64,000 nucleotides of DNA from Ichthyophis bannanicus (Eukaryota; Chordata; Amphibia; Gymnophiona; Ichthyophiidae), in the NCBI GenBank assembly GCA_033557465.1, contig CM066033.1:901878808-901942807 (forward strand). Direction: 5' to 3'. The first letter of the stretch is position 1. Every line of letters starts with the position of its first letter. Shown piece by piece: positions 21,835-32,028 of this stretch. The notes below the pieces were generated by a model that was given only the letters and a program-made list of their open reading frames with translations, did no database searches and had not been told where the DNA came from. Both the position numbers and the translations under genes were made by a program.

Positions 21835-24125
21835 TAATGATCATAACATGATCGCGTTTGATTTAATTAATGGAGGAGGGATGATAAGGAAATCTACAGT
21901 ACTACCTTTTAACTTTCAAAAGGGAGACTATGATAAAATGAGGAAAATAGCTAAGAAAAAAAATAAATGGAGCAGTTGCAAAGACTTACATCAACCTTGG
22001 ATGTTTAAAAATACTATCTTGGAAGCCCAGACCAGCTGTATTTCATGCTTTAAGAAAAGTGGAAGTCCAAAAAACTGCCAGCATGGTTTAAAGGTGAGGT
22101 CAGAGAGGCTGTAGTTGCCAAAAAAGCACCTTTCAGGAAATGGGAAAAAAAGCCAAATGATGAAAACTGGAAACAGCACAAGCACTGGAAAGTTAAATGC
22201 AAGGCATTGATAAGGCAGGCAAAGAGAATTTGAGAAGAAACTTGCTGTGGAAGCAAAAACACGTAATAAAGACTTTATCAAGTACATTTGTAGCAAAAAA
22301 CCTGTGAGAGTCAGTTGGACCATTAGATGATAGAGGGGTAAAAGGAGCAGTAAGAGGGGACAAGGCTATAGCGGAGAGACTGAATGAATTCTTTGCTTCG
22401 GTCTTTACTGAGGAAGATGTAGGGATGTTACCCATGACTGAAGTGGTATTTAAAGGTGATACTGCAGAAGAACTGAAAGAAATATTGATACACCGGGAAG
22501 ATGTATTACAACTATTTGATAAACTGAAGAGTAGCAAATCACTTGGACCGAATGGTATACATCCAAGGGTGTTGAAAGAACTGAAATATGAGATTGCAGA
22601 CCTGCTATTAGTAATCTGTGAACTATCATTAAAATCATCTGTAATACCTGAAGATTGGAGGATAGCCAATGTAACGCCAATTTTTAAAAAAGTTTCCAGG
22701 GGTGTCCTGGGAAACTACAGACCGGTGAGCCTGATGCCAGTACCAGGAAAAATGGTAGAAACCATTATAAAGAACAAAATTACTGATCATGTAGATGGTC
22801 ATGGCTTAATAGAAGACAGCCAACATGGCTTTAGACAAGGAAGATCTTGTCTTACTAATCTGTTCTGTTTTTTTTAAGGTGTGAATAAACAGGTAGACAA
22901 AGGCAAGTCGGTTGATATAGTGTATCTGGACTTTCATAAAGACTTTGACAAGGTCCCTCATCAGAGACTTTTGGCAAAACTAAAAAGTCATGGGATTGGA
23001 GACAGTGTACTATTGTGGATCAGGAACTGGTTAAAATAGAAAGCAGAGGGTAGGGCTAAATGGCCAATTTTCCCAATGGAAAAAGGTGAATAGTGGAGTA
23101 CCCCAGGGATCCGTGCTGGGTCTGCTGCTTTTTGATATTCATAAATGACCTGGAAAAGGGAATAATGAGTGAGGTTATCAAACTTGCAGATAACGCAAAA
23201 CAATTTAAAGTTGTTAAAACCCAAGAGGATTGTGGAAAATTGCAAGAGGATCTTGATAAATTGGAAGACTGGGCATCCAAATGGCAGATGAAATTTAATG
23301 TGGACAAGCGTAAAGTTATGCAGCTAGGAAAGAACCCAAACTATGGTTACACGATGCAAAGTTCCACAATGGGAACCACTACCCAGGAAAAAGACGTAGG
23401 CGTCATTGAAACTCTCCACTCAGTGTGCAGCAGCAGCAAAGAGAGCAAATAAAATGCTAGGTATCATAAGGAAAGGAATGGAAAATAAAACAAAGGACAT
23501 TATAATGTCTCTGTATCGTTCCATGGTATGACCTCACCTTGAATATTGTGTGCAATTCTGGTTGCCGTATCTTAAAAAGGATATAGCGTTATTAGAAAAG
23601 GTGCAGAGAAGAGCCACCAAAATGGTAAAGGGGATAGAAGGATACTGCTATGAAGAGAGGCTAAGAAGGTTGGGGCACTTCAACCTGGAAGAGACGATAT
23701 GATAGAGGTCTATAAATTAATGAATGGAGTGGAACGGGTAAACGTAGATCGATTGTTTACATCATCAGAATATAAAGAGACTAGGGGACATGCAATGAAG
23801 CTACAGGGTAACCTATTTAAGACTAATAATAGAAAATATTTTTTCACTCAATGTGTAATCAAACTCTGGAATTTGCTACCAAAGGATGTAGTAAGAGCTG
23901 TTAGTGTAGCTTGGTTTAAAAAAGGTTTGGACAAGTTCCTGGAGGAAAGGTCCATAAACCATTATTAAAAGGGACTCAGGATATCACTGCTTGACCCAAT
24001 ACAAGCATTGTGGAACTTGTGCCTTTTGGGGAGACTGCTAGCTACTTATAACCTAGATTGGCCACTGTTGGAAACAGGATACTGGGCTTGATGGACTTTG
24101 GTCTGACCCAGTATGGCATATCTTA
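21835..24125 (+). mobile_element. CR1-type LINE, 5'-truncated, copy 1
   Basis: It starts within the endonuclease (DHNMIAFDLING) and runs through reverse transcriptase to a CR1-type 3' UTR with GGATACTGGGCTTGATGGAC and CTGACCCAGTATGGC. It ends in TTATG-type repeats without poly(A). It separates DIRS copy I from gag fragment G. Confidence 0.9.
21850..23968 (+). pseudogene. CR1 ORF2 (endonuclease end, reverse transcriptase), broken
   Basis: Readable in order: IAFDLINGGG; DKLKSSKSLGPNGIHPRVL; PEDWRIANVTPIFKK; NYRPVSLMPVPGKMVE; QHGFRQGRSCLTNLF; DIVYLDFHKDFDKVPH; NSGVPQGSVLGLLLF. The active site region reads LADNAKQF where CR1 proteins have FADD. Later come [15 protein letters not shown] and [14 protein letters not shown] at the C-terminus (23699-23968). 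Stops and frameshifts occur, for example at 22876 and 23037. It is non-functional. Confidence 0.85.
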
Positions 24126-24440
24126 TGCGTCTATGTTTGTCGCTCAAATTTACTGCTAATGCTCAGCATAGTACTTGCATCGTGCCAAAGAACTTCCTTC
24201 TGGAGTTCGTAAGAGATAAAAATTATGGGAAGTTTGTCAAGATGTGCTTGGAAATCATTTATCAAGCCTGTCACTCCCAGTACAATGAGAAAGATTTCTG
24301 TATCTTTCTGCCACATTCTCTGTCTCCAATTGCATCTCTTGGTAACGTACTTCACAGAATAATCACACTGTACAGATACTTCTATTATCTGCTTGCTATG
24401 TGGAAGGGCTGGGGACCCTCTGGGGACAGATTGGCAATGC
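24126..24440. other. Unassigned 315-base stretch between CR1 and gag fragment G
   Basis: It is open on the plus strand but matches no element protein I recognise. It is neither the pol start expected for copy I nor CR1 tail. Confidence 0.3.
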
Positions 24441-26135
24441 TCTCCAGGAAGAAGTCAAAAACCAGGTGCAGGCTGTGCATGTGTAGCTGGTTGAGGCTTA
24501 GAAGCCTTCAGTTTCTTGGGTTGGCGAGGACCCTGCTGCCTCCGTTGAGGACTCTGAGGTTGATAGGCAGCAGAAGGCGGGGAAGGAGGATAGTATCTAT
24601 TTTTAGAATAAAAATAGTCCTTGGGAACAGCCTTCCTTTTGGGTGGGACAGGTGTTTTCCTGGAAAGACGTTTTAAGGCGAGATCTGGTTCAATCTCCCC
24701 TACTTGTTCCCTCCAGTCCTTGCCAAAAATGTTTTCTCCAGTACATGGGATATTGGCCAGTTTATCCTGGATCCATTGTTCGAGGTCTGATGCCTGTAAC
24801 CAAGCCATTCAGCAAACCCCAATGCAGACCGCTGAAGCTCTGCTTGTGAATTCAAATGCATCAAAAGAGGCCCCGGTAAGAAACTTAGAACTTTTCTAGC
24901 CTTGCTTTGTGAGTGTCTTGAATGCACTCTACTTATCCTCAAGTAGTAAAAGGGGGGGGGGGGGGGGGTGTGGCAAAAGTCTCCAGATCCCTGGTGACGT
25001 CCTTAAGAAACATGCCCATGTACAGTATATAAGAGTTTATTCTGGAGGCCAACATGCATGCCTGGAAACATCAACACCCGAAGGCATCATCGAGTGTCCA
25101 GAAGGCAAAGATAAATGGTTTTTAGAGCTCTATTTGGCACATCGCTGATTCCACCACTGTTGAGTGGCGGAGGAGCTGAGGTTTTTGGAGGTCTGGGCAT
25201 TCTGCTACTCTACACATGGTGTCAAGTCTCTTGCTGACAGGCGGAACCATAAGCGGGGCTTCCCACCAATGTTCCCTCTAATTTTCTGTAGGCTGTGTGC
25301 GCATAAAATATCAGCTGTGTGCAGCTTTTGAAGGAAGGTTAAATTTTTGTGCGCCACATAATGACACTCGGAGTTATATACTTTAAAATTTGACTACACG
25401 TCAGAATACAGTATGTACACCACATTGATTTTAATCAAATTAAATGAAAATAGACGATTACTAAATGAAGTGAGAAATTTCTAGTAATTACAATCATAAC
25501 TTTTAAATTTTAAGATGTCTGTGTTGTTTTCTAACCGAATCAGAGCCGTAATTTTTGTGCGCTCTGTTGTAAAGTATGTGCGCTCGCTTGGTGAGGTGTG
25601 TGCGCGCGCACACGCGCACAGCTTAGAGGGAACAGTGCTTCCCACATGCAGAGCATAAGATCCTGCAGGATACGATGCATCGGTAAGGTAGCTACCTCCT
25701 TGGGCATGGGAGGATATTGGAGTATCTCCAACTCCTCTGCCCTCTGGTGGGGACAGATGCCGTACCTGAGGCGGCAAAGGGTCCAAGGGGATGTCGCGAC
25801 GCTCTTAGGAATTGAGTGACCCCCCCGTCTGATTCTGAAAAACTTGAATCGGAGTCCGGCAAGAAATCAAAGCATCGGTGGTCGTGGGTTCAACCTTGAT
25901 GCTTCGTGGAAGTCGACAGTCGATGCCGATACAGACACTCAGAGGTATCAGAACTGAGAGCAATGAGAGCCTGAGTCTGTTGGATACCAAGGACATCAAC
26001 CGGTTCCAACAGAGGAATCTGCTTCAGGTGCTCCGATGATGCTGGTTCGAGGGCCAGCATCAGGCCCGATATGCCCGTCTGTAGGCTCAGTGCCAAAGCC
26101 TGAACTCCTGAAGCTCTTTTGCCAGGAGTGCTGCC
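24441..26135 (-). pseudogene. DIRS gag-like fragment G
   Basis: The C-terminal part (24808-24455) reads WLQASDLEQWIQDKLANIPC, GENIFGKDW and a basic Pro/Gln-rich tail ending QPAPGF, the pattern of beta and gamma gags. Pieces further right (INSYILYMGMFLKDV near 25050; conserved Ser/Glu-rich segment to 26100) are frameshifted. A 17-base G run (24952-24968) and a hAT miniature element interrupt it. It may be the gag of copy I, separated by the CR1; this is inferred from order and orientation. Confidence 0.65.
25267..25637. mobile_element. Non-autonomous hAT-type element, TSD CTTCCCAC
   Basis: Terminal inverted repeats CA(A/C)TGTTCCCTCTAA occur at both ends (15 bp, one mismatch), and the body is rich in GTGTGCGC. 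It is flanked by the 8-base duplication CTTCCCAC at 25259-25266 and 25638-25645, the length typical of hAT transposons. It splits gag fragment G and encodes nothing. Confidence 0.9.
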
Positions 26136-26183
26136 AAAGGGAGAAGGCTCTCTTGGATGTAGTTGTGTTGCAATTTCTGAAGT
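26136..26183 (-). mobile_element. L2-like LINE C-terminal fragment, left of copy C
   Basis: On the minus strand it encodes FRNCNTTTSKRAFSL. It is the exact continuation of the sequence at 37660-37680, the two being separated by DIRS copy C. The joined order is preserved, inverted, at 37951-38018. Confidence 0.85.
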
Positions 26184-26545
26184 AGCACAATTACTTACCT
26201 GTAACAGGTGATCTCTGGGAACAGCAGGAATTAGTCCTCACATATGGGTACGTCGGAACCGACGGAGCCTGCGCGGGAAAGCTCCCCAGCTTTTCAGATG
26301 AAAAGCCTTTGGGGCTTCCCACAGCGCATGCGCGCTGCCTTCCCGCCTTCCTGACCAGCTCTCTTCAGTTCGAGTTTATAGCTGAGACAATAGAGAGAGG
26401 AAAGGAAGGTAGATAGAAGATACAACTCCTAGGGGAGGTGGGTGGGTTGTGAGGACTAATTCCTGCTGTTCCCAGAGATCACCTGTTACAGGTAAGTAAC
26501 TGTGCTATCTCCAGGAACAAGCAGGAATGAGTCCTCACATATGGG
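26184..26545 (-). repeat. Copy C 3' terminal repeat and internal complementary region
   Basis: The first 58 bases are complementary, with one mismatch, to 26449-26506. Positions 26507-26544 are the exact complement of the last 38 bases of the element (37622-37659). The ICR thus carries both termini joined, AGAT next to AGCAC when read on the complement. A palindromic GTCGGAACCGAC lies near 26250, matched by GTCGGTTCCGAC in the right terminus. Confidence 0.9.
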
Positions 26546-26642
26546 GACTCCCTAGCTAAGATGCCTGGGAAATCCCCCTCCAAAGGTAACCATCTTCGTA
26601 TGGATCTCAGGCATCCAGCCAGGGAAGGTGGGCAGGAGTTGT

Positions 26643-27713
26643 TTAAGTATGGAACAGGTGTTTGAGGACAGCCTGACCAAACAAGGCATCCCGGCGGGAG
26701 TCCTTGTCCAAACAGTAATGGGCTGTGAAGGTATGAAACGAGGCCCAAGTGGCTGCTCGACAGATCTGATCTATGGAAACAGAGTGAAGATGAGCCATAG
26801 AGGTGGCCATGGCTCTCACATTGTGAGCTGTGACATGGCCTTCCAGAAAAATGTTCTTACTCTGGTAAGCAAAAGAAATACACTGAGCAATTCAATTGGA
26901 AAGTGTACGCTTGGAGACTGGAAGTCCCAAATGAGAAGGATCAAAAGCCACAAAAAGTTGGGAAGACTTTCGATGTGGCTCAGTCCTGTTGAGGTAAAAG
27001 GCGAGAGCTCTTTTACAATCAAGAGTATGAAGGTTCCTCTCTGCACTGGATGCATGAGGAGCCGGGAAAAAAACAGGTAGATATACCTCTTGATTAAGAT
27101 GAAAAGGCGAGACCACTTTGGGCATAAAGTGGGGGTTCGTCCTAAGGACCACCTTATCATGATGAAACCTAGTATAAGGTGGATTAGCCACTAAAGCCTG
27201 CAGTTCACTGATGCGGCGAGCTGAAGTGACTGCAATAAGGAAAACTACCTTCCATGAAAGAAATTTCAAGGAGGTGGAGTCCAAAGGCTCAAAAGGTGGC
27301 TTCATAAGCTGACCTAGAACTAGGTTCAAATCCCATGCTACCGGCGGAGGTCGGATGGGAGGTTTAGTTAAGGTCAGGCCTCTCATGAACCTTGCAACAA
27401 GAGGATGAGAGGAGACAGGTTGTCCATTTATAGGTTTTAAGGATGCTGCAATAGCACTTAAATGGACTCGTACTGAATTCGTCTTGAGGCCTGCATTGGA
27501 AAGATGCAGGAGATAGTCTAGTAGAGAATTCAAAGGAAGTGCCAGAGGGTCAAGACCCTGTTGAGCACACCAAATGGAAAAACGTTTCCATTTGAAAGCA
27601 TAGGAACGCCTGGTAGAGGGTTTCCTAGAGGCATGAAGGATATCTTTCACTGGTTGAGAAAGATTAAACTCATGAAGGCTTAAGCCTTCAGTAACCAAGC
27701 TCGGAGATGTAGG
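26643..27713 (-). pseudogene. DIRS copy C tyrosine recombinase, one nonsense codon
   Basis: The protein resembles phage-integrase-type recombinases of DIRS elements. It has the N-terminal DNA-binding part (RRSYAFKWKRFSIWC), the catalytic Arg in TSARRISELQALVA, His-X2-Arg in TAHNVRAMA and Tyr in FTAHYCLD. The only break I found is TGA at 26892-26894, where copy E has TGG (Trp) in SKRTLSNWIAQ. The downstream 83 codons stay in frame to a stop at 26643. The start overlaps the end of pol in the -1 frame, and no ATG lies near the N-terminus. Confidence 0.88.
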
Positions 27714-29575
27714 GACTTGGGGTTTGGGTGCCACAAAGTCCCTTCCTCCTGAGACAGAAGGTCTGGCGCAGCTCCCAGGTCCAGGGAAGAGCCCTGGGAG
27801 AGCTGTAGAAGTAGAGGGAACCACACCTGGCGTGGCCAGCGTGGAGCTATGAGGATCATTGACCCGTGATCCCTCTGAAGTTTGAACAGAGTCTTGGGAA
27901 TCAAAGGAATGGGTGGAAAAGCATACAGGAATTCCTGACCCCAATGCAGGAGAAAGGCGTCGTTGGCCTGAGCTCCCTGACACGGAGTCCTGGAACAGAA
28001 CCGGGGAAGTTTGGCATTCCACGGACTTGCAAAGAGGTCTATGTCCGGGGTCCCCCATTCCTGAAAGATTCTGCGTATCTGGTCCATATGCAGGGACCAT
28101 TCGTGTGGAAGCAGAACTCGACTGAGTCTGTCTGCCCGAGAGTTTTGAACTCCTGGAAGGTATACTGCCAGAAGATGAATTTGATGCTCTCTGGCGAAGG
28201 CCCATAATCTGAGAGCTTCGTTGCAAAGCGACAGAGAGCCCGTCCCTCCTTGTTTGTTGACATAGAACATGGCTACCTGATCATCTGTCTGGACTAGGAC
28301 AGTCAGGTTGACAAGGAGGGTGTGGAAGACTGTGAGGGCAAGGAAGATTGCTCGCAGTTCCAGAAGGTTGATGTGAAGGGTGGTCTCCTGGGGAGACCAG
28401 GTGCCCTGAGTGGAGAGGTGTTGGAGATGAGCTCCCCACCCTGTTTGGGGCAACTAAGGTTGGAAGGGGGTCCCCAACAACAGATTTTTGGAGGATGTCC
28501 ACCACTGGAGAGACCAAAACAGACGTTTTGAGGTGAGTACTTGGTCTGAGAGCGCTCCTGATGCTTGAGAACACTGGGTGGCCAAAGTCCATTGAGCTGC
28601 CCTCATATGAAGACGAGCGTAGGGCACCACATGGACCGTGGAGGCCATGTGGCCCAGAAGCTGCAGCAGTTCCCTGGCTGACAAGTGACTTCTGGACTGA
28701 GCCTGGGAGGCCAAGCTGATTAGTCATTGGCCTCGGACCAGAGGGAGGTAGGCCCTTGCAGTGGTGGAGTCCAAGTGGGCCCCTATGAATTCCAGGGACT
28801 GAATAGGGATAAGTTGGGACTTGGGAATGTTTACCACAAGTCCCAGATATTGAAGAATACGCCTTGTGCGGTCCAAGGAAATTTGGGCTTCTGACTGAGA
28901 TGGAGCTCAGATGAGCCAGTCGTCCAGATATGGGAACACGAAGACTCCCATGCCTCTTAGAAATGCGGCTACGACTGCCATGCATTTTGTGAATACTCTT
29001 GGAGCAGAGGCGAGACCGAAGGGAAGTACTCTGTATTGGAAATGTTTTCCCTGGAACAGAAATCGAAGATATTTTCTGTGGGATGGATGGATGAGTATAT
29101 GAGTGTACGCATCCTTGAGATCTAGAGAACAAAGCCAATCCCGACTCTGAAGGTATGGAAGGAGAATGCCCAGAGAGAGCATTTTGAATTTCTCCTTGAA
29201 TAGAAACTTGTTCAATTCTCTCAGATCTAGGATAGGTCTGAAGCCCCCTGTCTTCTTTGTTATGAGAAAATAAGGGGAGTAGAACCCTAACCCCTGTTGA
29301 GGAAGAGGAACCTCCTCTATTGCCCCTTGGGCAAGGAGAGAGGAGACTTCCCGACCCAACAGGGTCAGAAGAGATGGGGGAGAACTGAATTGCCTCACCA
29401 TGGTATGGGGAGGAAGGCTGGAGAAATGAAGTTTGTAACCCTCTCGGATGATAGAGAGGGTCCATTGCTCTGATGTAATTTGCTCCCATCTGGGAGCAAA
29501 GTGAGCTAACCTTCCGGGAATGGTGAGGGGCTCTGGTTGTTCTAGAGCCAGCAATGGTAAGTTCTCTAGGGGCAA
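27680..29575 (-). pseudogene. DIRS copy C pol: RT, RNase H, Dam-like domain, broken
   Basis: The segment 29575-28907 holds reverse transcriptase with FRPILDLRELNKFL, SLDLKDAYTHILIHP, LPFGLASAPRVFTK and YLDDWLI, ending at TGA where E has CGA (Arg). Another stop lies near 28726. Around 28440-28480 a deletion compared with E removes the TDAS motif, so the first RNase H catalytic Asp is lost. From 28453 the frame is open again, with LVQTDDQVAMFYVNK, SRADRLSRVLLP, DIDLFASPWNAK and YAFPPIPLIPK. The reverse transcriptase frame is +1 to gag. Confidence 0.85.
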
Positions 29576-29576
29576 G

Positions 29577-30448
29577 TCAAAACCCCTGAGGGGGTTGAGC
29601 CTGCTGGGGTGTAGCAGACACTGCAGGCCTTGACTTTACTTGCTTAGATTGCTGACGTTTAGCAGCAAAGCGAGGCTGAGCAGATTGTTGGCCAGTATTT
29701 GTGGAAAATCTGGCCTTCTTGTAGTAAGGCCTCTTAAAAGGCTTCTTTTTGGCAGGAGTAGAAGTAGACTTAGAAAGTCTATCTAGAGTGGCATTTTCTG
29801 CGTCCATTTGAGCAGCTGTAATTTGCCAGTCCTCACCAAATAAGTTCTCACCTGTACAGGGCAGATTCCTTAAGCCATCCACGACCCAGGGTTCTAGGTC
29901 AGAAGCCTGGAGCCAAGCAAGACGTCGGGCTGCAATAGCAATTCCCGAAGCCCTGCCTGCAACCTCAAAGGAATCAAAGGCTGCCCTGTTGGAAAACTTG
30001 GAGACCTCTGAAAGTTGTGTCACCACAGAAGTGAAGTCCTCCTTTCTATCCTCAGGGATAAAGGGGGCAAAATGCCGTACCTTCAGGGCAAGTTCTCTGA
30101 GAAACATGCCCATATAAAGACTGTAGGAATTGATCCTGGCTATAAGCATACTAGCCTGGAAGATCTTTCTACCAAAAGAGTCAAGGGTCTTACATTCTCG
30201 CCCTGGAGGGGTAGAAGAGTGCCTTTTAGGACTCTATCTTTTTCATGGCAGACTTCACCACAATGGAGTGGTGATGCAGTTGAGTCTTTCGAAACCCAGG
30301 AGGAGGGAGGGACCCGGTACATGGTGTCCAACCTACGGGAATGAGGAGACAGTGTTAGAGGAGTCTCCCACAAATCCATCAAGTGTTCTTGAAGGATTTC
30401 ATGGATAGGCAGGGTAACTGCCTCTTTAGGAGCTTTGGAGTATCCTAA
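29577..30448 (-). pseudogene. DIRS copy C gag, C-terminal part (left of copy D)
   Basis: It contains INSYSLYMGMFLREL, WLQASDLEPWVVDGLRNLPC, GENLFGEDW and the basic Gln-rich tail ending PPQGF. A frame break lies near 30140-30230. Upstream, the sequence stops at 30448 inside a CCTAA context where copy D begins, and gag resumes at 36401. Confidence 0.85.
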
Positions 30449-30613
30449 AAATGATAATTACACTTACCTGGTAATTGTAGTTCCTTTAGTGACGACAGTT
30501 CAGTCCTCTACCTCTGGGTTGTCAATCTCTTCCTGCAGCTAGGAGACTGGTTTGTCAGAATGATGACATCACGGGATATAGCCTGCTGCCCTTCCATCTG
30601 CATCCCAGTGTAA
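30449..30613 (-). repeat. Copy D 3' terminal repeat
   Basis: It starts AAATGATAATTACACTTACC. The inner 118 bases (30496-30613) are the reverse complement of 36269-36386. The first 47 bases are unique to this end and reappear inverted in the ICR. Confidence 0.9.
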
Positions 30614-30833
30614 ACTATAACAAAGCAGACTTAAAGGAGCAATCAATAAGTAGCCAAACAGCAATACAATGGTACTAGCATGGATTTCCACCCCCCCACG
30701 GGCAGGCCTTCTTACCTCCTGCTCTGACATAGGGGGAGCCCCCGAATAAGAGCTAGTAATGAAAACAGACTCACCTGAAACTCTCTTCTGTGCGACACTA
30801 AAGCCGAAACTGCAAAAAATATCCGGGCGGGAA

Positions 30834-30931
30834 GGAGGACTGAACTGTCGTCACTAAAGGAACTACAATTACCAGGTAAGTGTAATTATCATTTCCTTAG
30901 CGTTCCTCCAGTTCAGTCCTCTACCTCTGGG
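30834..30931 (-). repeat. Copy D internal complementary region
   Basis: Positions 30834-30894 are complementary to the left terminus (30449-30508) and 30895-30931 to the right terminus (36364-36400). On the complement the junction reads CTAAGG|AAATGATAA, the predicted joined-end circle. Confidence 0.92.
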
Positions 30932-30948
30932 AAGTACCAGAGCAGTAA

Positions 30949-32028
30949 TTAATGGGAGGGACCCTTCCAGCCGGCCGACAACACGGCCGATCCGAAACGA
31001 GCATCCGAAGCCGCCGCCACATCCAACCGGTAGTGCTTACTGAACGTATGCAGAGACGACCAAGTCGCCGCCCTACAAATGTCCCCCGGAGGGACCAAAC
31101 AGTGCTCCGCCCAAGAGGACGCTTGCGCTCGAGTGGAATGCGCTCTCAAACCCACCGGGACCGCGCGCCCCCGGAGCAAATACGCGGAAGCAATGGCTTC
31201 CTTGAGCCAGCGGGCGATAGACGCCTTAGCCGCCGCCTCGCCACGACGAATACCGCCGAAGAGAACAAACAGTCGCTCTGACTTGCGGAAGGACTCTGTG
31301 GCCTTCAAATACTGACGTAGAGCCCTCTTCACATCGAGCCGCCGAAGACCCCGATCCGCGGAACCGCCCCCCAAATCCTCTAGAACAGGCAAGCAAACCA
31401 CCTGATTCAGATGGAAAGGGGACACCACCTTAGGAAGAAAGGACGGAACCGGACGCAAAATCACTCGTTCCCGGGAAAAAGAAAGGTAGGGTTCACGGCA
31501 AGACAGCGCCTGCAGTTCCGAAATCCGTCGCGCGGAACAAATGGCCACCAGAAACACCGTCTTGAGCGTGAGATCTTTCAGAGACGCCCGACGCAAGGGC
31601 TCAAAGGGCGACTCGGCCAGCGCCGTGAGCACCAGATTCAGATCCCACGGGGGAACAGTCACCCTGCGCACCGGACGCAGTCGGACCACCGCCGTGAGAA
31701 AACGACGCATGTCGGGATGAGAACCTAACGGGCGGCCATTGATCTTGCCCCGATAACAGGACAAAGCTGCCAACTGAACCCGCAAGGAACTGGCAGCAAG
31801 CCCCTTGTCAAAACCGTCCTGGAGGAACTCCAAGATGGAAGGAATGGAGGCCGAGTTCGGCCGAACCCGACGCTGGGAACACCAATCCTCAAATACACGC
31901 CAGACCCGCACATACACCAAGGACGTGGAGTGTTTACGCGCCCGCAGCAGGGTAGAAACCACCGCCGAAGAATAGCCCTTCTTCAAGAGCTTAGCCCTTT
32001 CAATGGCCAAACCGTAAGCGAGAACCGA
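30949..32028 (-). CDS. DIRS copy D tyrosine recombinase (YR)
   Basis: Phage-integrase-type recombinase expected to integrate the circular DNA copy. In a 359-residue reading from about 32028, an N-terminal SAM-like part (LVYVRVWRVFEDWCSQRR, residues about 38-54) precedes the catalytic core. The core has Arg in CSARRISELQAL (about 167), His-X2-Arg in RAHSTRAQA (about 297-300) and the Tyr nucleophile in FSKHYRLD (about 333). No ATG exists between the N-terminus and residue 107. The frame is -1 to pol and overlaps its last 46 bases, so expression by frameshift or another non-standard route is likely. The frame stays open upstream through nearly all of pol, which I regard as overprint in GC-rich DNA. 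Intact. Confidence 0.88.
   Translation of the reverse strand, partial: SVLAYGLAIERAKLLKKGYSSAVVSTLLRARKHSTSLVYVRVWRVFEDWCSQRRVRPNSASIPSILEFLQDGFDKGLAASSLRVQLAALSCYRGKINGRPLGSHPDMRRFLTAVVRLRPVRRVTVPPWDLNLVLTALAESPFEPLRRASLKDLTLKTVFLVAICSARRISELQALSCREPYLSFSRERVILRPVPSFLPKVVSPFHLNQVVCLPVLEDLGGGSADRGLRRLDVKRALRQYLKATESFRKSERLFVLFGGIRRGEAAAKASIARWLKEAIASAYLLRGRAVPVGLRAHSTRAQASSWAEHCLVPPGDICRAATWSSLHTFSKHYRLDVAAASDARFGSAVLSAGWKGPSH

Noticed and set aside
24113..24676. 187-codon plus-strand frame as a host exon
   Set aside because: It crosses from CR1 tail through unassigned sequence into the antisense of a DIRS gag, so it is a chimera.
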